Source of the DNA: an uncultured Eubacteriales bacterium
Lineage (GTDB): Bacteria; Bacillota; Clostridia; Oscillospirales; Oscillospiraceae
DNA: 42,552 bases
Assembly: GCA_900315595.1 (NCBI GenBank)
Contig: OMZQ01000019.1
Coordinates: 1-42,552, forward strand
Reading direction: 5' to 3'
Part shown: piece after piece, positions 29,041 to 42,551 of the stretch
Position numbering within the stretch: position 1 is the stretch's first letter
How the letters are laid out: each line of letters opens with the position of its first letter
Program-made: the position numbers and the translations under genes
Notes under the pieces: model-generated
The model's database searches: none
Told to the model about the DNA's origin: nothing
The model's input: the letters and a program-made list of their open reading frames with translations, nothing else

Positions 29041-32000
29041 ATGGCATTGGTTAAGGACGAGTATTTCGGCAAGACCCTCCGAAAGAGCTTTGCCAAGTAC
29101 CAGGAAATTCTCGAAATGCCCAACCTGCTCAAGATCCAGAAGGATTCCTACAACTGGTTCCTGGAGGAAGGACTGCACGAGGTCTTCCGCGACACGGACG
29201 CCATCACCGACTACACCGGCAATCTGGAGCTTTCCTTCCTGGATTACACCATGAACGACAAGCCCAAGTACACCGTGGAGGAATGCAAGGAGCGCGACGC
29301 CACCTACGCCCGGCCCATCAAGGTCCGCGTCCGGCTGCGCAACAAGGAGACCGGCGAGATCAAGGAGCAGGAGATCTTCATGGGCGACTTCCCCATGATG
29401 ACCAACGGCGGCACCTTCGTCATCAACGGCGCGGAGCGCGTCATCGTCTCCCAGATCGTCCGCTCCCCCGGCATGTACTACGGCGACGAGGTGGACAAGG
29501 CCGACCAGCACACCTACACCGCCACCGTGATCCCCTATCGCGGCGCATGGCTGGAATACGAGGCGGACCCCTCGAACGTGTTCAGCGTCCGCATCGACAA
29601 GAACCGCAAGCTGCCCATCACCTGCCTGATCCGCGCCCTGGGCGTGGACACCAACCAGAAGATCCTCGATCTGTTCGGCGAGGACCCGCTGATCACCGCC
29701 ACCCTGGAAAAGGACACCTGCCACAGCCCCGAGGACAGCCTGCTGGAGATCTACCGCAAGCTGCGTCCCGGCGAGCCCCCCACGGTGGACAACGCCAGAT
29801 CCTATCTGGACGCCCTGCTCTTTGACGACCGCCGCTACGACGTCTCCAAGGTCGGCCGTTACAAGTTCAACAAGAAGATGGACCTCTGGTCCCGTCTGGC
29901 CGGCAACGAGCTGGCCGCCCCGATCGCCGATCCCATGACCGGCGAGATTCTCTTCGATGCCGGCCGCGTCCTGACCCGCGCCGAGGCCCACGAGGTCTCC
30001 GCCCACGGCGTCAACGAGGCCGTCCTGAAGCTGGCCAACGGCAAGGAGCTCAAGGTCTTCTCCAACGGCATGGTCGATATGTCCCGCTTCGTCTCCTTCG
30101 ATCCCAAGACCGTCGGCATCAAGGAGAAGGTGGATTTCGCCACCCTCCGCACCATGCTCGACAAGGCCGCCGAGGAAAACTGGGACGAGGAGGAATGGAA
30201 GTTCGCCGTGGAGGATTACGCCGCCGACCTGCTGCCCAAGCACATCACGCCGAACGACATCCTTGCCTCCATCAACTATCTGATCTGCGTCTCCAACGGC
30301 GTCGGCACCACCGACGACATCGACCATCTGGGCAACCGCCGCCTGCGCTGCGTGGGCGAGCTGCTGCAGAATCAGTTCCGCGTGGGCTTCACCCGTCTTG
30401 AGCGCGTCATCCGCGAGCGCATGACCGTCCAGGATCTGGAGACCGTCACCCCGCAGAGCCTGATCAACATTCGCCCCGTGACTGCGGTCATCAAGGAGTT
30501 CTTCGGCTCCTCTCCCCTGTCGCAGTTCATGGACCAGAACAACCCCCTGGCCGAGCTGACCCACAAGCGCCGTCTCTCCGCGCTCGGCCCCGGCGGTCTG
30601 TCCCGCGAGCGCGCGTCCTTCGACGTCCGCGACGTTCACTATTCCCACTACGGCCGTATGTGCCCGATCGAGACCCCCGAAGGTCCGAACATCGGCCTGA
30701 TCAACTACCTGGCCTGCTTTGCCAAGATCAACGAGTACGGCTTCGTCGAGGCCCCCTTCCGCAAGCTGGAAAAGGTCTATGACGAAAACGGCAAATACGT
30801 CGGCTCCCGTCTGACCGACGAGGTCCAGTACATGACCGCCGACGTGGAGGACGACTACCGCGTCGCCCAGGCCAACGAGCCCGTGGATGAAAACGGCTTC
30901 CTGGTCAACGCCCGCGTCACCTGCCGCCACCGCAACGAGATCATCGCCGTGGACCGCGAGCAGATCGACTTCATGGACGTCTCCCCGAAGATGATGGTCT
31001 CCGTGGCCACCGCCTTCATCCCCTTCCTGCAGAACGACGACGCCAACCGTGCCCTGATGGGCGCGAACATGCAGCGCCAGGCGGTCCCGCTGATGGTCAC
31101 TGAGGCTCCCATCGTCGCAACCGGCGTGGAGCACAAGTGCGCCGTGGACTCCGAGGTCTGCCTGAAGGCCGAGGGAACGGGCGTTGTGACCCGCGTCTCC
31201 GCCGACTGGATCACGATCCGCTATGAGACCGGCGAGGTCCGCGACTACAAGCTGACCAAGTTTGCCCGCTCCAACCAGGGCACCTGCATCAACCAGCGGC
31301 CCATCGTCGAGGTGGGCGAGCAGGTGACCGACGGCCAGATCATTGCCGACGGTCCCGCCTGCTCCCAGGGCGAGATCTCCCTGGGCAAGAACGTCCTGAT
31401 CGGCTTCATGACCTGGGAAGGCTACAACTACGAGGACGCCATCCTGCTCAACGAGCGTCTGGTCCGCGAGGACGTCTTCACCTCCATCCACATCGAGGAG
31501 TACGAGACCGAGGCCCGCGACACCAAGCTCGGCGCCGAGGAGATCACCCGCGACATCCCCAACGTCGGCGAGGACACCCTGAAGGACCTCGATGAGGACG
31601 GCATTATCCGCATCGGCGCGGAGGTCGTCTCCGGCGACTATCTGGTGGGCAAGGTCACCCCGAAGGGCGAGACCGAGCTGACCGCCGAGGAGCGTCTGCT
31701 CCGGGCCATCTTCGGTGAAAAGGCCCGCGAGGTCCGCGACTCCTCCCTGAAGGTCCCGCACGGCGAGAGCGGCATCATCGTGGACGTCAAGAAGTTCACC
31801 CGCGCCAACGGCGACGAGATGAGCCCCGGCGTCAACAAGGTCGTCCGCGTCTACATTGCGCAGAAGCGCAAGATCTCCGTCGGCGACAAGATGGCCGGCC
31901 GCCACGGCAACAAGGGCGTCGTTTCCCGCGTCCTGCCCGAGGAGGATATGCCCTTCCTGCCCGACGGCACGCCGCTTGACATCGTTCTGAACCCCCTGGG

Positions 32001-32784
32001 CGTCCCCTCCCGTATGAACATCGGTCAGGTCCTGGACGTCCACCTCGGCTACGCCGCAAAGACCCTGGGCTGGAAGGTCTCCACCCCGATCTTCGACGGC
32101 GCCAACGAGAAGGACATCCGCGAGACGCTCAAGCTCGCCGGTCTGCGCGAGGACGGCAAGTCCATCCTCTACGACGGCCGCACCGGCGAACAGTTTGACA
32201 ACATCGTTACCGTCGGCTGGGTCTACTTCCTCAAGCTGCACCATCTGGTTGACGACAAGATCCACGCCCGCTCCACCGGCCCCTACTCCCTGGTCACCCA
32301 GCAGCCTCTGGGCGGCAAGGCCCAGTTCGGCGGCCAGCGCTTCGGCGAAATGGAAGTCTGGGCCCTGGAGGCCTACGGCGCGGCTTACACCCTGCAGGAG
32401 ATCCTGACCGTCAAGTCCGACGACGTGACGGGCCGCGTCAAGACCTACGAGGCCATCGTGAAGGGCCACAACGTGCCCAAGCCCGGCGTGCCCGAATCCT
32501 TCAAGGTTCTGGTCAAGGAGCTGCAGTCCCTCTGCCTGGACATCAAGGTCCTGGACGAGAACGGCGACGAGATCGAGCTGCGTGACGAGGACGAGGATGA
32601 AGTCGTCTACACCGCCGACGATCCCGACTACGTCCACGAGGAAGAGTTCGTCACCAATCCCGACGAGGTGCTCGAATCCGGCTACAACTACGACGAGGAG
32701 CAGGATGAGGATACCTTCTCCACGTTCCTGCAGGAGGTCGTCGCCGAGTCCGAGGCGAAGGCTTCCCGGGATGAAGAAGAATAA
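29041..32784 (+). CDS. rpoB: RNA polymerase beta subunit
   Basis: Core subunit of RNA polymerase, 1247 aa. The rifampicin region is normal: [15 protein letters not shown] near residues 490-505, then [14 protein letters not shown], with the Asp, His and Ser of the main resistance sites all wild-type. The [11 protein letters not shown] motif and the [19 protein letters not shown] motif near the end are intact. It ends in a long acidic tail of about 70 residues. The start [10 protein letters not shown] is distant from AAAGG (29018-29022), so its ribosome site is weak. It follows a repeat block rather than rplJ-rplL. rpoC starts 14 bp after the stop. Confidence 0.99.
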   Translation: MALVKDEYFGKTLRKSFAKYQEILEMPNLLKIQKDSYNWFLEEGLHEVFRDTDAITDYTGNLELSFLDYTMNDKPKYTVEECKERDATYARPIKVRVRLRNKETGEIKEQEIFMGDFPMMTNGGTFVINGAERVIVSQIVRSPGMYYGDEVDKADQHTYTATVIPYRGAWLEYEADPSNVFSVRIDKNRKLPITCLIRALGVDTNQKILDLFGEDPLITATLEKDTCHSPEDSLLEIYRKLRPGEPPTVDNARSYLDALLFDDRRYDVSKVGRYKFNKKMDLWSRLAGNELAAPIADPMTGEILFDAGRVLTRAEAHEVSAHGVNEAVLKLANGKELKVFSNGMVDMSRFVSFDPKTVGIKEKVDFATLRTMLDKAAEENWDEEEWKFAVEDYAADLLPKHITPNDILASINYLICVSNGVGTTDDIDHLGNRRLRCVGELLQNQFRVGFTRLERVIRERMTVQDLETVTPQSLINIRPVTAVIKEFFGSSPLSQFMDQNNPLAELTHKRRLSALGPGGLSRERASFDVRDVHYSHYGRMCPIETPEGPNIGLINYLACFAKINEYGFVEAPFRKLEKVYDENGKYVGSRLTDEVQYMTADVEDDYRVAQANEPVDENGFLVNARVTCRHRNEIIAVDREQIDFMDVSPKMMVSVATAFIPFLQNDDANRALMGANMQRQAVPLMVTEAPIVATGVEHKCAVDSEVCLKAEGTGVVTRVSADWITIRYETGEVRDYKLTKFARSNQGTCINQRPIVEVGEQVTDGQIIADGPACSQGEISLGKNVLIGFMTWEGYNYEDAILLNERLVREDVFTSIHIEEYETEARDTKLGAEEITRDIPNVGEDTLKDLDEDGIIRIGAEVVSGDYLVGKVTPKGETELTAEERLLRAIFGEKAREVRDSSLKVPHGESGIIVDVKKFTRANGDEMSPGVNKVVRVYIAQKRKISVGDKMAGRHGNKGVVSRVLPEEDMPFLPDGTPLDIVLNPLGVPSRMNIGQVLDVHLGYAAKTLGWKVSTPIFDGANEKDIRETLKLAGLREDGKSILYDGRTGEQFDNIVTVGWVYFLKLHHLVDDKIHARSTGPYSLVTQQPLGGKAQFGGQRFGEMEVWALEAYGAAYTLQEILTVKSDDVTGRVKTYEAIVKGHNVPKPGVPESFKVLVKELQSLCLDIKVLDENGDEIELRDEDEDEVVYTADDPDYVHEEEFVTNPDEVLESGYNYDEEQDEDTFSTFLQEVVAESEAKASRDEEE

Positions 32785-32798
32785 GGAGGAGAGATACA

Positions 32799-36746
<3,948 letters not shown>

Positions 36747-36752
36747 GCAAGC

Positions 36753-36784
36753 AAAACGGTGCAGTCTCCGGGCTGCACCGTTTT
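36753..36784 (+). terminator. Terminator after rpoC
   Basis: 12-bp stem AAAACGGTGCAG/CTGCACCGTTTT with an 8-nt loop. The T run is part of the stem. Confidence 0.88.
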
Positions 36785-36811
36785 CCGCAAATTCCCGAAG
36801 GAGGAGGAACC

Positions 36812-37402
36812 ATGCCCAACTTCACACGCAGGGCCATTCAGGAGACCTTCCTTTCCCTGCTCGACGAGCGGCCCCTGAGCAGCATCACGGTCAAGGATAT
36901 TGTGGAAGCCTGCGGGATCAACCGCAACTCCTTCTACTACCACTACCGGGATCTGCCCGATCTGGTGGAGGAGATCCTGCGCCAGGAAGCCGAGCGCATC
37001 ATCGGACGCGGCGGGGCCGTGACCTCGGTCACGGAGTGCTACGACACGGTGATCGACTTTGCCTCCCACCGCAGGCGCGCGATCATGCACATCTACCGCT
37101 CGGTCAGCCGCGACGTCTTTGAGCGCTATCTGATGGACGTCAGCGAGTATTTCATCCGGCAGTATCTCAGCTCTCTGCCGGACGAGGCGGAGATTCCCCC
37201 GGAAAGCCGCGAGATCCTGACGAACTATTACAGTTGTCTCTGCTTCGGCCTGGTTCTCCGCTGGCTCAGCGATGGGATGCCGGAGGACAAGGCGGCCTCC
37301 ATCCGCCGTATCTTCGAGCTGGAGGAGAAAAACGCCGCCGAGCTCGCCCGTCTGATCGGCGCGGCGCTTCCGCCGGATAGACAAATCGCCCCGGATGTCT
37401 GA
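36812..37402 (+). CDS. TetR/AcrR family transcriptional regulator
   Basis: A 196-aa regulator with an N-terminal TetR DNA-binding domain: S-S-I-T-V-K-D-I-V-E-A-C-G-I-N-R-N-S-F-Y-Y-H-Y-R-D (about 23-47). The C-terminal ligand domain has no family signature that I recognise. The open frame starts at 36695, but ATG 36812 has AAGGAGGAGG right before it and matches the usual TetR length. It lies upstream of, and in the same direction as, the DUF308/MMPL/xxxLxxG operon and is separated from it by two palindromic boxes and a hairpin, so it is the likely regulator of that operon. Confidence 0.93.
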   Translation: MPNFTRRAIQETFLSLLDERPLSSITVKDIVEACGINRNSFYYHYRDLPDLVEEILRQEAERIIGRGGAVTSVTECYDTVIDFASHRRRAIMHIYRSVSRDVFERYLMDVSEYFIRQYLSSLPDEAEIPPESREILTNYYSCLCFGLVLRWLSDGMPEDKAASIRRIFELEEKNAAELARLIGAALPPDRQIAPDV

Positions 37403-37442
37403 ATTCCGGTCAAATCTGATCACGGTGTCTGAATTTCGGACA
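37396..37442. promoter_or_regulatory. Pair of near-identical palindromic boxes, candidate TetR operators
   Basis: TGTCTGAATTCCGGTCA (37396-37412) and TGTCTGAATTTCGGACA (37426-37442) agree in 15 of 17 positions and are exactly 30 bp apart. The second is a near-perfect palindrome (TGTCxGAATTTCxGACA). The first overlaps the tetR stop codon, and the second is the top of the terminator stem at 37418-37455. The suggestion that TetR binds them is inference. Confidence 0.5.
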
Positions 37443-37455
37443 CCGTGATCTTTTT
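37418..37455 (+). terminator. Terminator after tetR
   Basis: 12-bp stem GATCACGGTGTC/GACACCGTGATC with T5. It is unusual in that its upper stem coincides with one of the palindromic boxes. Confidence 0.8.
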
Positions 37456-37517
37456 ATCCATTTCTTTTTTCCCGCCGCCGGCGTAGAATACGGGCAGAAA
37501 CGCAAGGAGGTGTTCGT

Positions 37518-38120
37518 ATGAAGCTGCGTTCCATTGTGCCGATGCGCACGGCGAAGATCGGTTATATCGTCGTATCCGTCTGCTTCCTGCTGGCGGGGAT
37601 CTGGATGCTCTGCCGCCCGGACGCCGCCTTGGAGGCGCTGGATACCTTCTTCGGCGTCGCCCTGACCGTCTTCGGCGCAGTCAAGCTGATCGGCTATTTT
37701 TCAAGGGATCTCTACCGCCTGGCCTTCCAGTACGACCTGGAGTTCGGCCTGCTGATGGTGATCCTCGGAATCGTGATCCTGTTCCAGCCCGGGCTGACGA
37801 TGAATCTGTTCTGCATCGCCTCCGGCATCTGCCTGATTCTGGAGGCCCTGTTCAAATGGCGGACCGCCGCCGAGGCCCGCGCCTTCGGACTGGAGACCTG
37901 GTGGATGACCGCCGCGCTCTCCGTTCTGTCCGGGGCAGCGGGCGTGCTGCTGATCGTCCGCTCCGGCGACGCGGCCCGGGCGCTGGTGCTTTTGATGGGC
38001 GCCGCCCTGATCGCAGACGCCGCGCTGAACCTCTGCGTGGCGCTGACGATGGTAAAAATCGTGAAAAACCAGCTCCTCGACCCCGAGGAGCGGAGGGAAA
38101 GGAGATTTGAACGCACATGA
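37518..38120 (+). CDS. DUF308/HdeD-like membrane protein
   Basis: A 200-aa protein with six hydrophobic helices in paired hairpins, like the DUF308 (HdeD) family; the biochemical function is unknown. The first helix (residues 14-32) and the G-V-A-L-T-V-F-G-A-V-K-L pair near 46-58 are typical. The tail after about residue 180 is basic and acidic (E-E-R-R-E-R-R-F-E-R). A perfect AGGAGGTG is present, and the stop overlaps the MMPL start (ATGA), so the two are coupled. A -10-like TAGAAT is at 37484-37489 with no good -35, consistent with an activated or weak promoter. Confidence 0.82.
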   Translation: MKLRSIVPMRTAKIGYIVVSVCFLLAGIWMLCRPDAALEALDTFFGVALTVFGAVKLIGYFSRDLYRLAFQYDLEFGLLMVILGIVILFQPGLTMNLFCIASGICLILEALFKWRTAAEARAFGLETWWMTAALSVLSGAAGVLLIVRSGDAARALVLLMGAALIADAALNLCVALTMVKIVKNQLLDPEERRERRFERT

Positions 38121-40222
38121 AATTTGCAAGAGGCGTCGTTCGCCTTCGCGTTCCGATTCTGGTCCTGACCGTGATCCTGCTGATCCCCGCCGTTCTGGGT
38201 ATGGTCTCGACCCGCGTCAATTACGACATGCTGACCTACCTGCCCGGAGAGATCGACACCGTGGTCGGTCAGGATCAGCTCATGGAGGAGTTCCACAAGG
38301 GAGCCTTCTCCTTCCTGATCTTTGAGGATATGCCCGAAAAGCAGGTCGCCGCGCTCAAGCAGCAGGTGGAACGGATCGACCACGTGGACACCGTTCTCTG
38401 GTACGACTCGCTGGCGGACCTCTCCATCCCGATGGAGCTGCTGCCGAAGGACCTGTACCAGACCTTCAACACCGAGCATTCGACGATGATGGCCGTCTTC
38501 TTCGACAGCTCCACCTCCGCCGACGAGACGATGGAGGCCGTTGAGCAGATCCGCGCCGTCTGCGGGAAGCAGTGCTTCGTCTCCGGCATGACGGCCCTGG
38601 TCGTGGATCTGCGGAACCTCTGCGAACGGGAGGAGCCGATCTACGTCGGTCTGGCTGTTTTGATGGCCCTGATCGCCATGCTCCTTCTGCTGGACAACTA
38701 TCTGATCCCCTTCGTCTTCCTGGCCTCCATCGGTGCGATGATCCTGATGAACCTGGGCACCAACTACTTCCTGGGCGAGATCTCCTACATCACGAAGGCC
38801 CTCTCCGCTGTGCTCCAGCTCGCCGTCACGATGGACTATTCCATCTTCCTCTGGCACGCCTATCAGGAGCAGCGCAGCCGCTGCAGCGACCGGCTGGAGG
38901 CGATGGCGCAGGCCATCCACAACACGCTGACCAGCGTGGTCGGCAGCTCCGTGACCACGATCGCCGGCTTCATCGCGCTCTGCTTCATGTCCTTCACGCT
39001 GGGCCGCGATCTGGGCCTTGTGATGGCGAAGGGCGTTCTGCTGGGCGTGATCGGCTGCGTGACCGTGCTGCCCGCGCTGATCCTGGTTCTGGATCGGCCC
39101 CTGCAGAAGCTCAGCCACAGACCGCTGATCCTCCGGACGGGGAAGCTGGCTGCGCGGCTCGTCCGGATCTTCCCGGTTTTTCTGATCCTCTTTGCGCTGA
39201 TCGTCGTCCCGGCCTTCTACGGCTACACCAAGGCGAACGACGAGGTCTACTACGACCTGGGCAAATGCCTGCCGGAGGACATCAACTACGCGGTCTCCCG
39301 CAGCAAGCTCAGCGAGGAATTTGACGTTGCCTCGACCCACATGGTCCTGGTGGACGCCGACCTGCCCGCCAAGCAGGTTCGCGCCATGCTCGACGAGATG
39401 GAGCAGGTGGACGGCGTGAAATATGCCGTCGGTCTGGAATCCCTGATCGGAGACCGCATTCCCGCGGAGTTCATTCCGGAGCGGCTGACCAGCACCCTGC
39501 GCAGCGAGAATCTGGAGCTTTTGCTCATCAACAGCCGGTATCTGCCCGCCAGCGACGCCGTAAACGCCCAGATCGACGAGCTGAACGCGATTCTGAAGCG
39601 GTACGACCCCAGCGGCAAGCTGATCGGCGAGGCCCCCTGCATGAAGGACATGATCTCCATCTCGGGCCACGATTTCCAGGTCGTCACGGCGGTCTCTGTG
39701 GCGGCGATCTTCCTGATTATTCTCTTTGTGGAAAAGAGCCTGACCCTGCCGCTGATCCTGATCGCCGTGATCGAGGTGGGCATCTTCATCAACCTGGGTC
39801 TGCCGCACTATCTGGGCAGCTCGATGTCCTTCATCACCCCGATCTGCATCAGTACGATCCAGCTCGGCGCGACCGTGGACTACGCGATTTTGATGACGAC
39901 CCGCTACAAGGCAGGGCGCATCGGCGGCAAGGACAGGAAGGCCGCCGTCACCACGGCGCTTGCCGCGTCCATCCCGTCCATTCTGGTTTCGGGCACGGGG
40001 CTGTTTGCCGCCACCTTCGGCGTCGCCCTCTACTCGGACATTGAGATCATCAGCTCCATGTGTATGCTGATGGCACGCGGGGCCGTGATCTCCATGCTGC
40101 TGGTCATTCTGATCCTGCCCGCCATGCTCCTGCTCTTTGATCGGGTCATCTGCAAGACGACCCTGGGCATGACGCGCGTTGAAAAACATTCTGCTGAAAC
40201 GGAGGCTTTGAACCATGCTTAA
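38117..40222 (+). CDS. MMPL/HAE3-type RND superfamily transporter
   Basis: A 701-aa exporter with the classic doubled architecture. Each half has one helix (about 11-30 and 349-370), a soluble extracytoplasmic domain (31-195 and 371-530) and a group of five to six helices (197-345 and 530-690). Such proteins use the proton gradient to export lipids, hydrophobic drugs or polymers. The A-V-T-M-D-Y-S-I-F-L-W and G-A-T-V-D-Y-A-I-L-M motifs, with the Asp-Tyr pair in the helix 4 and 10 equivalents, are as in MMPL proteins and may relay protons. It overlaps the DUF308 gene by 4 bp and the next gene by 8 bp. The cargo is unknown. Confidence 0.93.
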   Translation: MKFARGVVRLRVPILVLTVILLIPAVLGMVSTRVNYDMLTYLPGEIDTVVGQDQLMEEFHKGAFSFLIFEDMPEKQVAALKQQVERIDHVDTVLWYDSLADLSIPMELLPKDLYQTFNTEHSTMMAVFFDSSTSADETMEAVEQIRAVCGKQCFVSGMTALVVDLRNLCEREEPIYVGLAVLMALIAMLLLLDNYLIPFVFLASIGAMILMNLGTNYFLGEISYITKALSAVLQLAVTMDYSIFLWHAYQEQRSRCSDRLEAMAQAIHNTLTSVVGSSVTTIAGFIALCFMSFTLGRDLGLVMAKGVLLGVIGCVTVLPALILVLDRPLQKLSHRPLILRTGKLAARLVRIFPVFLILFALIVVPAFYGYTKANDEVYYDLGKCLPEDINYAVSRSKLSEEFDVASTHMVLVDADLPAKQVRAMLDEMEQVDGVKYAVGLESLIGDRIPAEFIPERLTSTLRSENLELLLINSRYLPASDAVNAQIDELNAILKRYDPSGKLIGEAPCMKDMISISGHDFQVVTAVSVAAIFLIILFVEKSLTLPLILIAVIEVGIFINLGLPHYLGSSMSFITPICISTIQLGATVDYAILMTTRYKAGRIGGKDRKAAVTTALAASIPSILVSGTGLFAATFGVALYSDIEIISSMCMLMARGAVISMLLVILILPAMLLLFDRVICKTTLGMTRVEKHSAETEALNHA

Positions 40223-42446
40223 CCTGAATCGAAAGCTGCTCGCCCTTTTGCTCGTCTGCGCTCTGCTGACCGCCGTCGGCGTGAACGCCTTTGCGGCGGG
40301 AACCGCCGCGCGCAGCGAGACGACCCCCGCCGCGTCCGCCCCGGAGACTGCCGCAGCGGACGAGGCCGAGACCGGAAACGGGTCTGCCTGCAAGGATGAA
40401 ACCGTCTACGTGCTGACCGCTGCGGACGGCACGGTCAGCCGCGTGATCGTCAGCGACTGGCTGAAAAACACCTCCGGCGCAGCCGTGCTGAACGACCGCT
40501 CCGAGCTGACGGACATCGAGAACGTGAAGGGCGACGAGACCTTCACCCAGACCGGCGCGGATACCGTCTGGCAGGCGAACGGCAGCGATATCTACTACCG
40601 CGGCACTGCAGACAAGGCTCTGCCCATCCGCATGGAGCTGACCTGCACCCTCGACGGCGCGCCGATCGCGCCGGAGGACCTCGCCGGCAAGTCCGGCCGC
40701 GTGAGCCTGCGCTATACCTATTACAACGACCTGACCGTTCCCGCCGAGGTTGACGGGAAGCAGACCGAGGTTCACGTTCCCTTTGCCGTTGTGACCGGCC
40801 TTCTGCTCGACACGGATCGCTTCACGAACGTTGCCGTCACAAACGGCAAGCTGATCAACGACGGGACCCGGACCGCTGTCGTCGGTCTGGTCCTGCCCGG
40901 TCTGGCGGAGGATCTGGCTCTGCCGGAATCCGACCTCACCCTGCCCGATTACGTGGAGATCACAGCCGACGTGACCGACTTTGCCCTCGGCATGACGCTG
41001 ACCGCGGCGACGAACGAGCCCTTCACGAATCTGGACGCCGACAAGCTGACCGACCTCGACGGCCTCAGCGACGCCCTGGGCCAGATGCAGGAGGCCATGA
41101 CAGCGCTCTGCGACGGCTCCGATCAGCTTCTGGACGGTCTGGAGACCCTGCTGGAGAAGTCCGGCGAGCTTCAGGACGGGGTCAAGGAGCTGGCAGACGG
41201 CGCGAAGTCGCTGAAGAGCGGGGCGGGCGATCTTGCCGACGGCGCAAAGCAGGTCTCGGGCGGCGCTTCGACCCTGTCCGCCGGGCTGAATACCCTCTCC
41301 GCCAACAGCAGCCAGCTTCGCGGCGGCGCAAAGCAGGTCTTTGACACCCTGCTCTCCACGGCGGCGGAGCAGATCAAGGCCTCCGGCCTGTCCGTGCCGA
41401 CGCTGACCGTCTCCAACTACGCAAGCGTGCTGAACAAGCTGATCGCCTCTCTGGACAAGAACGCAGTCTATCAACAGGCGCTGAAAACGGTCACTGACGC
41501 CGTTGAGGCCCAGCGCGGAGCCGTCCGCCAGGCCGTGACCGAGGCCGTCCGCGCCGAGGTCCTTCCCAAGGTCGAGGCTGCCGTCCGCGACCAGGTCCAG
41601 ACCCAGGTCGAGGCCGCCGTGCGCGACCAGGTGGCGGCGCAGGTCATCCCCGCCGCGACCAACGGCCAGATGACGAAGGAGCAATACGATCAGGCCCTTG
41701 CCGCCGGTTTGATCGACGAGGCAACGCAGGAGGCCATCGAGGCCGCCATTGACGCGCAGATGGCGACGGACGCCGTTCAGGCGCAGGTCGCCGCAGCCGT
41801 TGAGGCGCAAATGCAGTCCGAGGCCGTTCAGTCCAAGCTTGCTTCTGCGCTGGAGGCCCAGATGGCGGAGCCGACCGTTCAGGCCATCATTGACCAAAAC
41901 ACCGAGGAACAGGTTCAGAAGCTCATTGCCGAGCATATGGCCTCCGACGAGGTGCAGGCAAAGCTCGCCGCTGCCAGCGACGGCGCGAAGCAGCTCATCT
42001 CCCTCAAGGCCTCTCTGGACAGCTACAACGCCTTCTATCTGGGGCTGAACAGCTACACCGCCGGCGTGGACCGGGCTGCCGCCGGGGCCGCAACGCTCAA
42101 GGCCGGGGCAGCGACCCTCTCCGGCGGAGCGTCTCAGCTCAAAGCCGGGTCGAAGGAGCTCTACAGCGGCGCAAAGACCCTGCGCGACGCGGTCCCCGCT
42201 CTGACGGACGGCGTGGAGCAGCTCCGCGACGGCGCGAAGGCTCTGTCCGAGGGCCTGCACCAGTTTGACGAGGAGGCCGTGGAGCAGCTCGCAGAGGCGC
42301 TGGACGGCGATCTGAACGGCCTGCTGGCCCGCGCCCGCGCGATTGTCGGGGCCGCGAAAGCCTACGCCTCCTACTCCGGTCTGGCAGACGGCATGAGCGG
42401 CGCGGTGCGCTTTGTCTACCGCACCGAGGAGATCGGGAACGAATAA
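40215..42446 (+). CDS. Secreted xxxLxxG heptad-repeat protein
   Basis: A 743-aa secreted protein. The signal peptide ends near A-F-A-A (residue 27). Residues about 55-280 are a beta-type domain, followed by X-X-X-Leu-X-X-Gly heptads at about 300-375 (L-A-D-G-A-K-S-L-K-S-G) and again at about 615-700. Between them lies an Ala/Glu/Gln-rich stretch, roughly 420-600, that should form coiled coils with short internal repeats (V-E-A-A-V-R-D-Q-V). The heptad type is known from the YhgE/Pip family and MMPL partners, which are periplasmic or surface accessories. No membrane anchor, LPXTG or C-terminal helix is visible, unlike YhgE. GGAGG is upstream, and it is coupled to MMPL. Confidence 0.88.
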   Translation: MLNLNRKLLALLLVCALLTAVGVNAFAAGTAARSETTPAASAPETAAADEAETGNGSACKDETVYVLTAADGTVSRVIVSDWLKNTSGAAVLNDRSELTDIENVKGDETFTQTGADTVWQANGSDIYYRGTADKALPIRMELTCTLDGAPIAPEDLAGKSGRVSLRYTYYNDLTVPAEVDGKQTEVHVPFAVVTGLLLDTDRFTNVAVTNGKLINDGTRTAVVGLVLPGLAEDLALPESDLTLPDYVEITADVTDFALGMTLTAATNEPFTNLDADKLTDLDGLSDALGQMQEAMTALCDGSDQLLDGLETLLEKSGELQDGVKELADGAKSLKSGAGDLADGAKQVSGGASTLSAGLNTLSANSSQLRGGAKQVFDTLLSTAAEQIKASGLSVPTLTVSNYASVLNKLIASLDKNAVYQQALKTVTDAVEAQRGAVRQAVTEAVRAEVLPKVEAAVRDQVQTQVEAAVRDQVAAQVIPAATNGQMTKEQYDQALAAGLIDEATQEAIEAAIDAQMATDAVQAQVAAAVEAQMQSEAVQSKLASALEAQMAEPTVQAIIDQNTEEQVQKLIAEHMASDEVQAKLAAASDGAKQLISLKASLDSYNAFYLGLNSYTAGVDRAAAGAATLKAGAATLSGGASQLKAGSKELYSGAKTLRDAVPALTDGVEQLRDGAKALSEGLHQFDEEAVEQLAEALDGDLNGLLARARAIVGAAKAYASYSGLADGMSGAVRFVYRTEEIGNE

Positions 42447-42452
42447 AGGATC

Positions 42453-42499
42453 CCAAGCAAAAAGGAATGGCCCGAGGGCCATTCCTTTTTGCTTGGTTT
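42453..42499. terminator. Bidirectional terminator at the end of the MMPL operon
   Basis: 20-bp stem (CCAAGCAAAAAGGAATGGCC and complement) with a short loop and T-rich flank. It separates the rightward operon from the leftward gene at the right edge. Confidence 0.9.
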
Positions 42500-42509
42500 T
42501 GCTTTCTGC

Positions 42510-42551
42510 TTACTTGTTCTTCAGCAGGACCTCGGCGGCGTCGCCGTAGTT
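42510..42551 (-). CDS. C-terminal tip of a leftward gene, truncated by the window edge
   Basis: Only 13 codons and a TAA remain, ending N-Y-G-D-A-A-E-V-L-L-K-N-K. The terminator just beyond its stop supports a real gene that starts outside the window. Nothing can be said about its function. Confidence 0.6.
   Translation of the reverse strand, partial: NYGDAAEVLLKNK

Noticed and set aside
29027..29254. Alternative frame starting at 29027 before rpoB
   Set aside because: No protein-like sequence; rpoB starts at 29041 in another frame.
37712..40393. Long leftward frame opposite the MMPL and DUF308 genes
   Set aside because: Antisense shadow with His/Gln/Asp-rich composition and no binding site.
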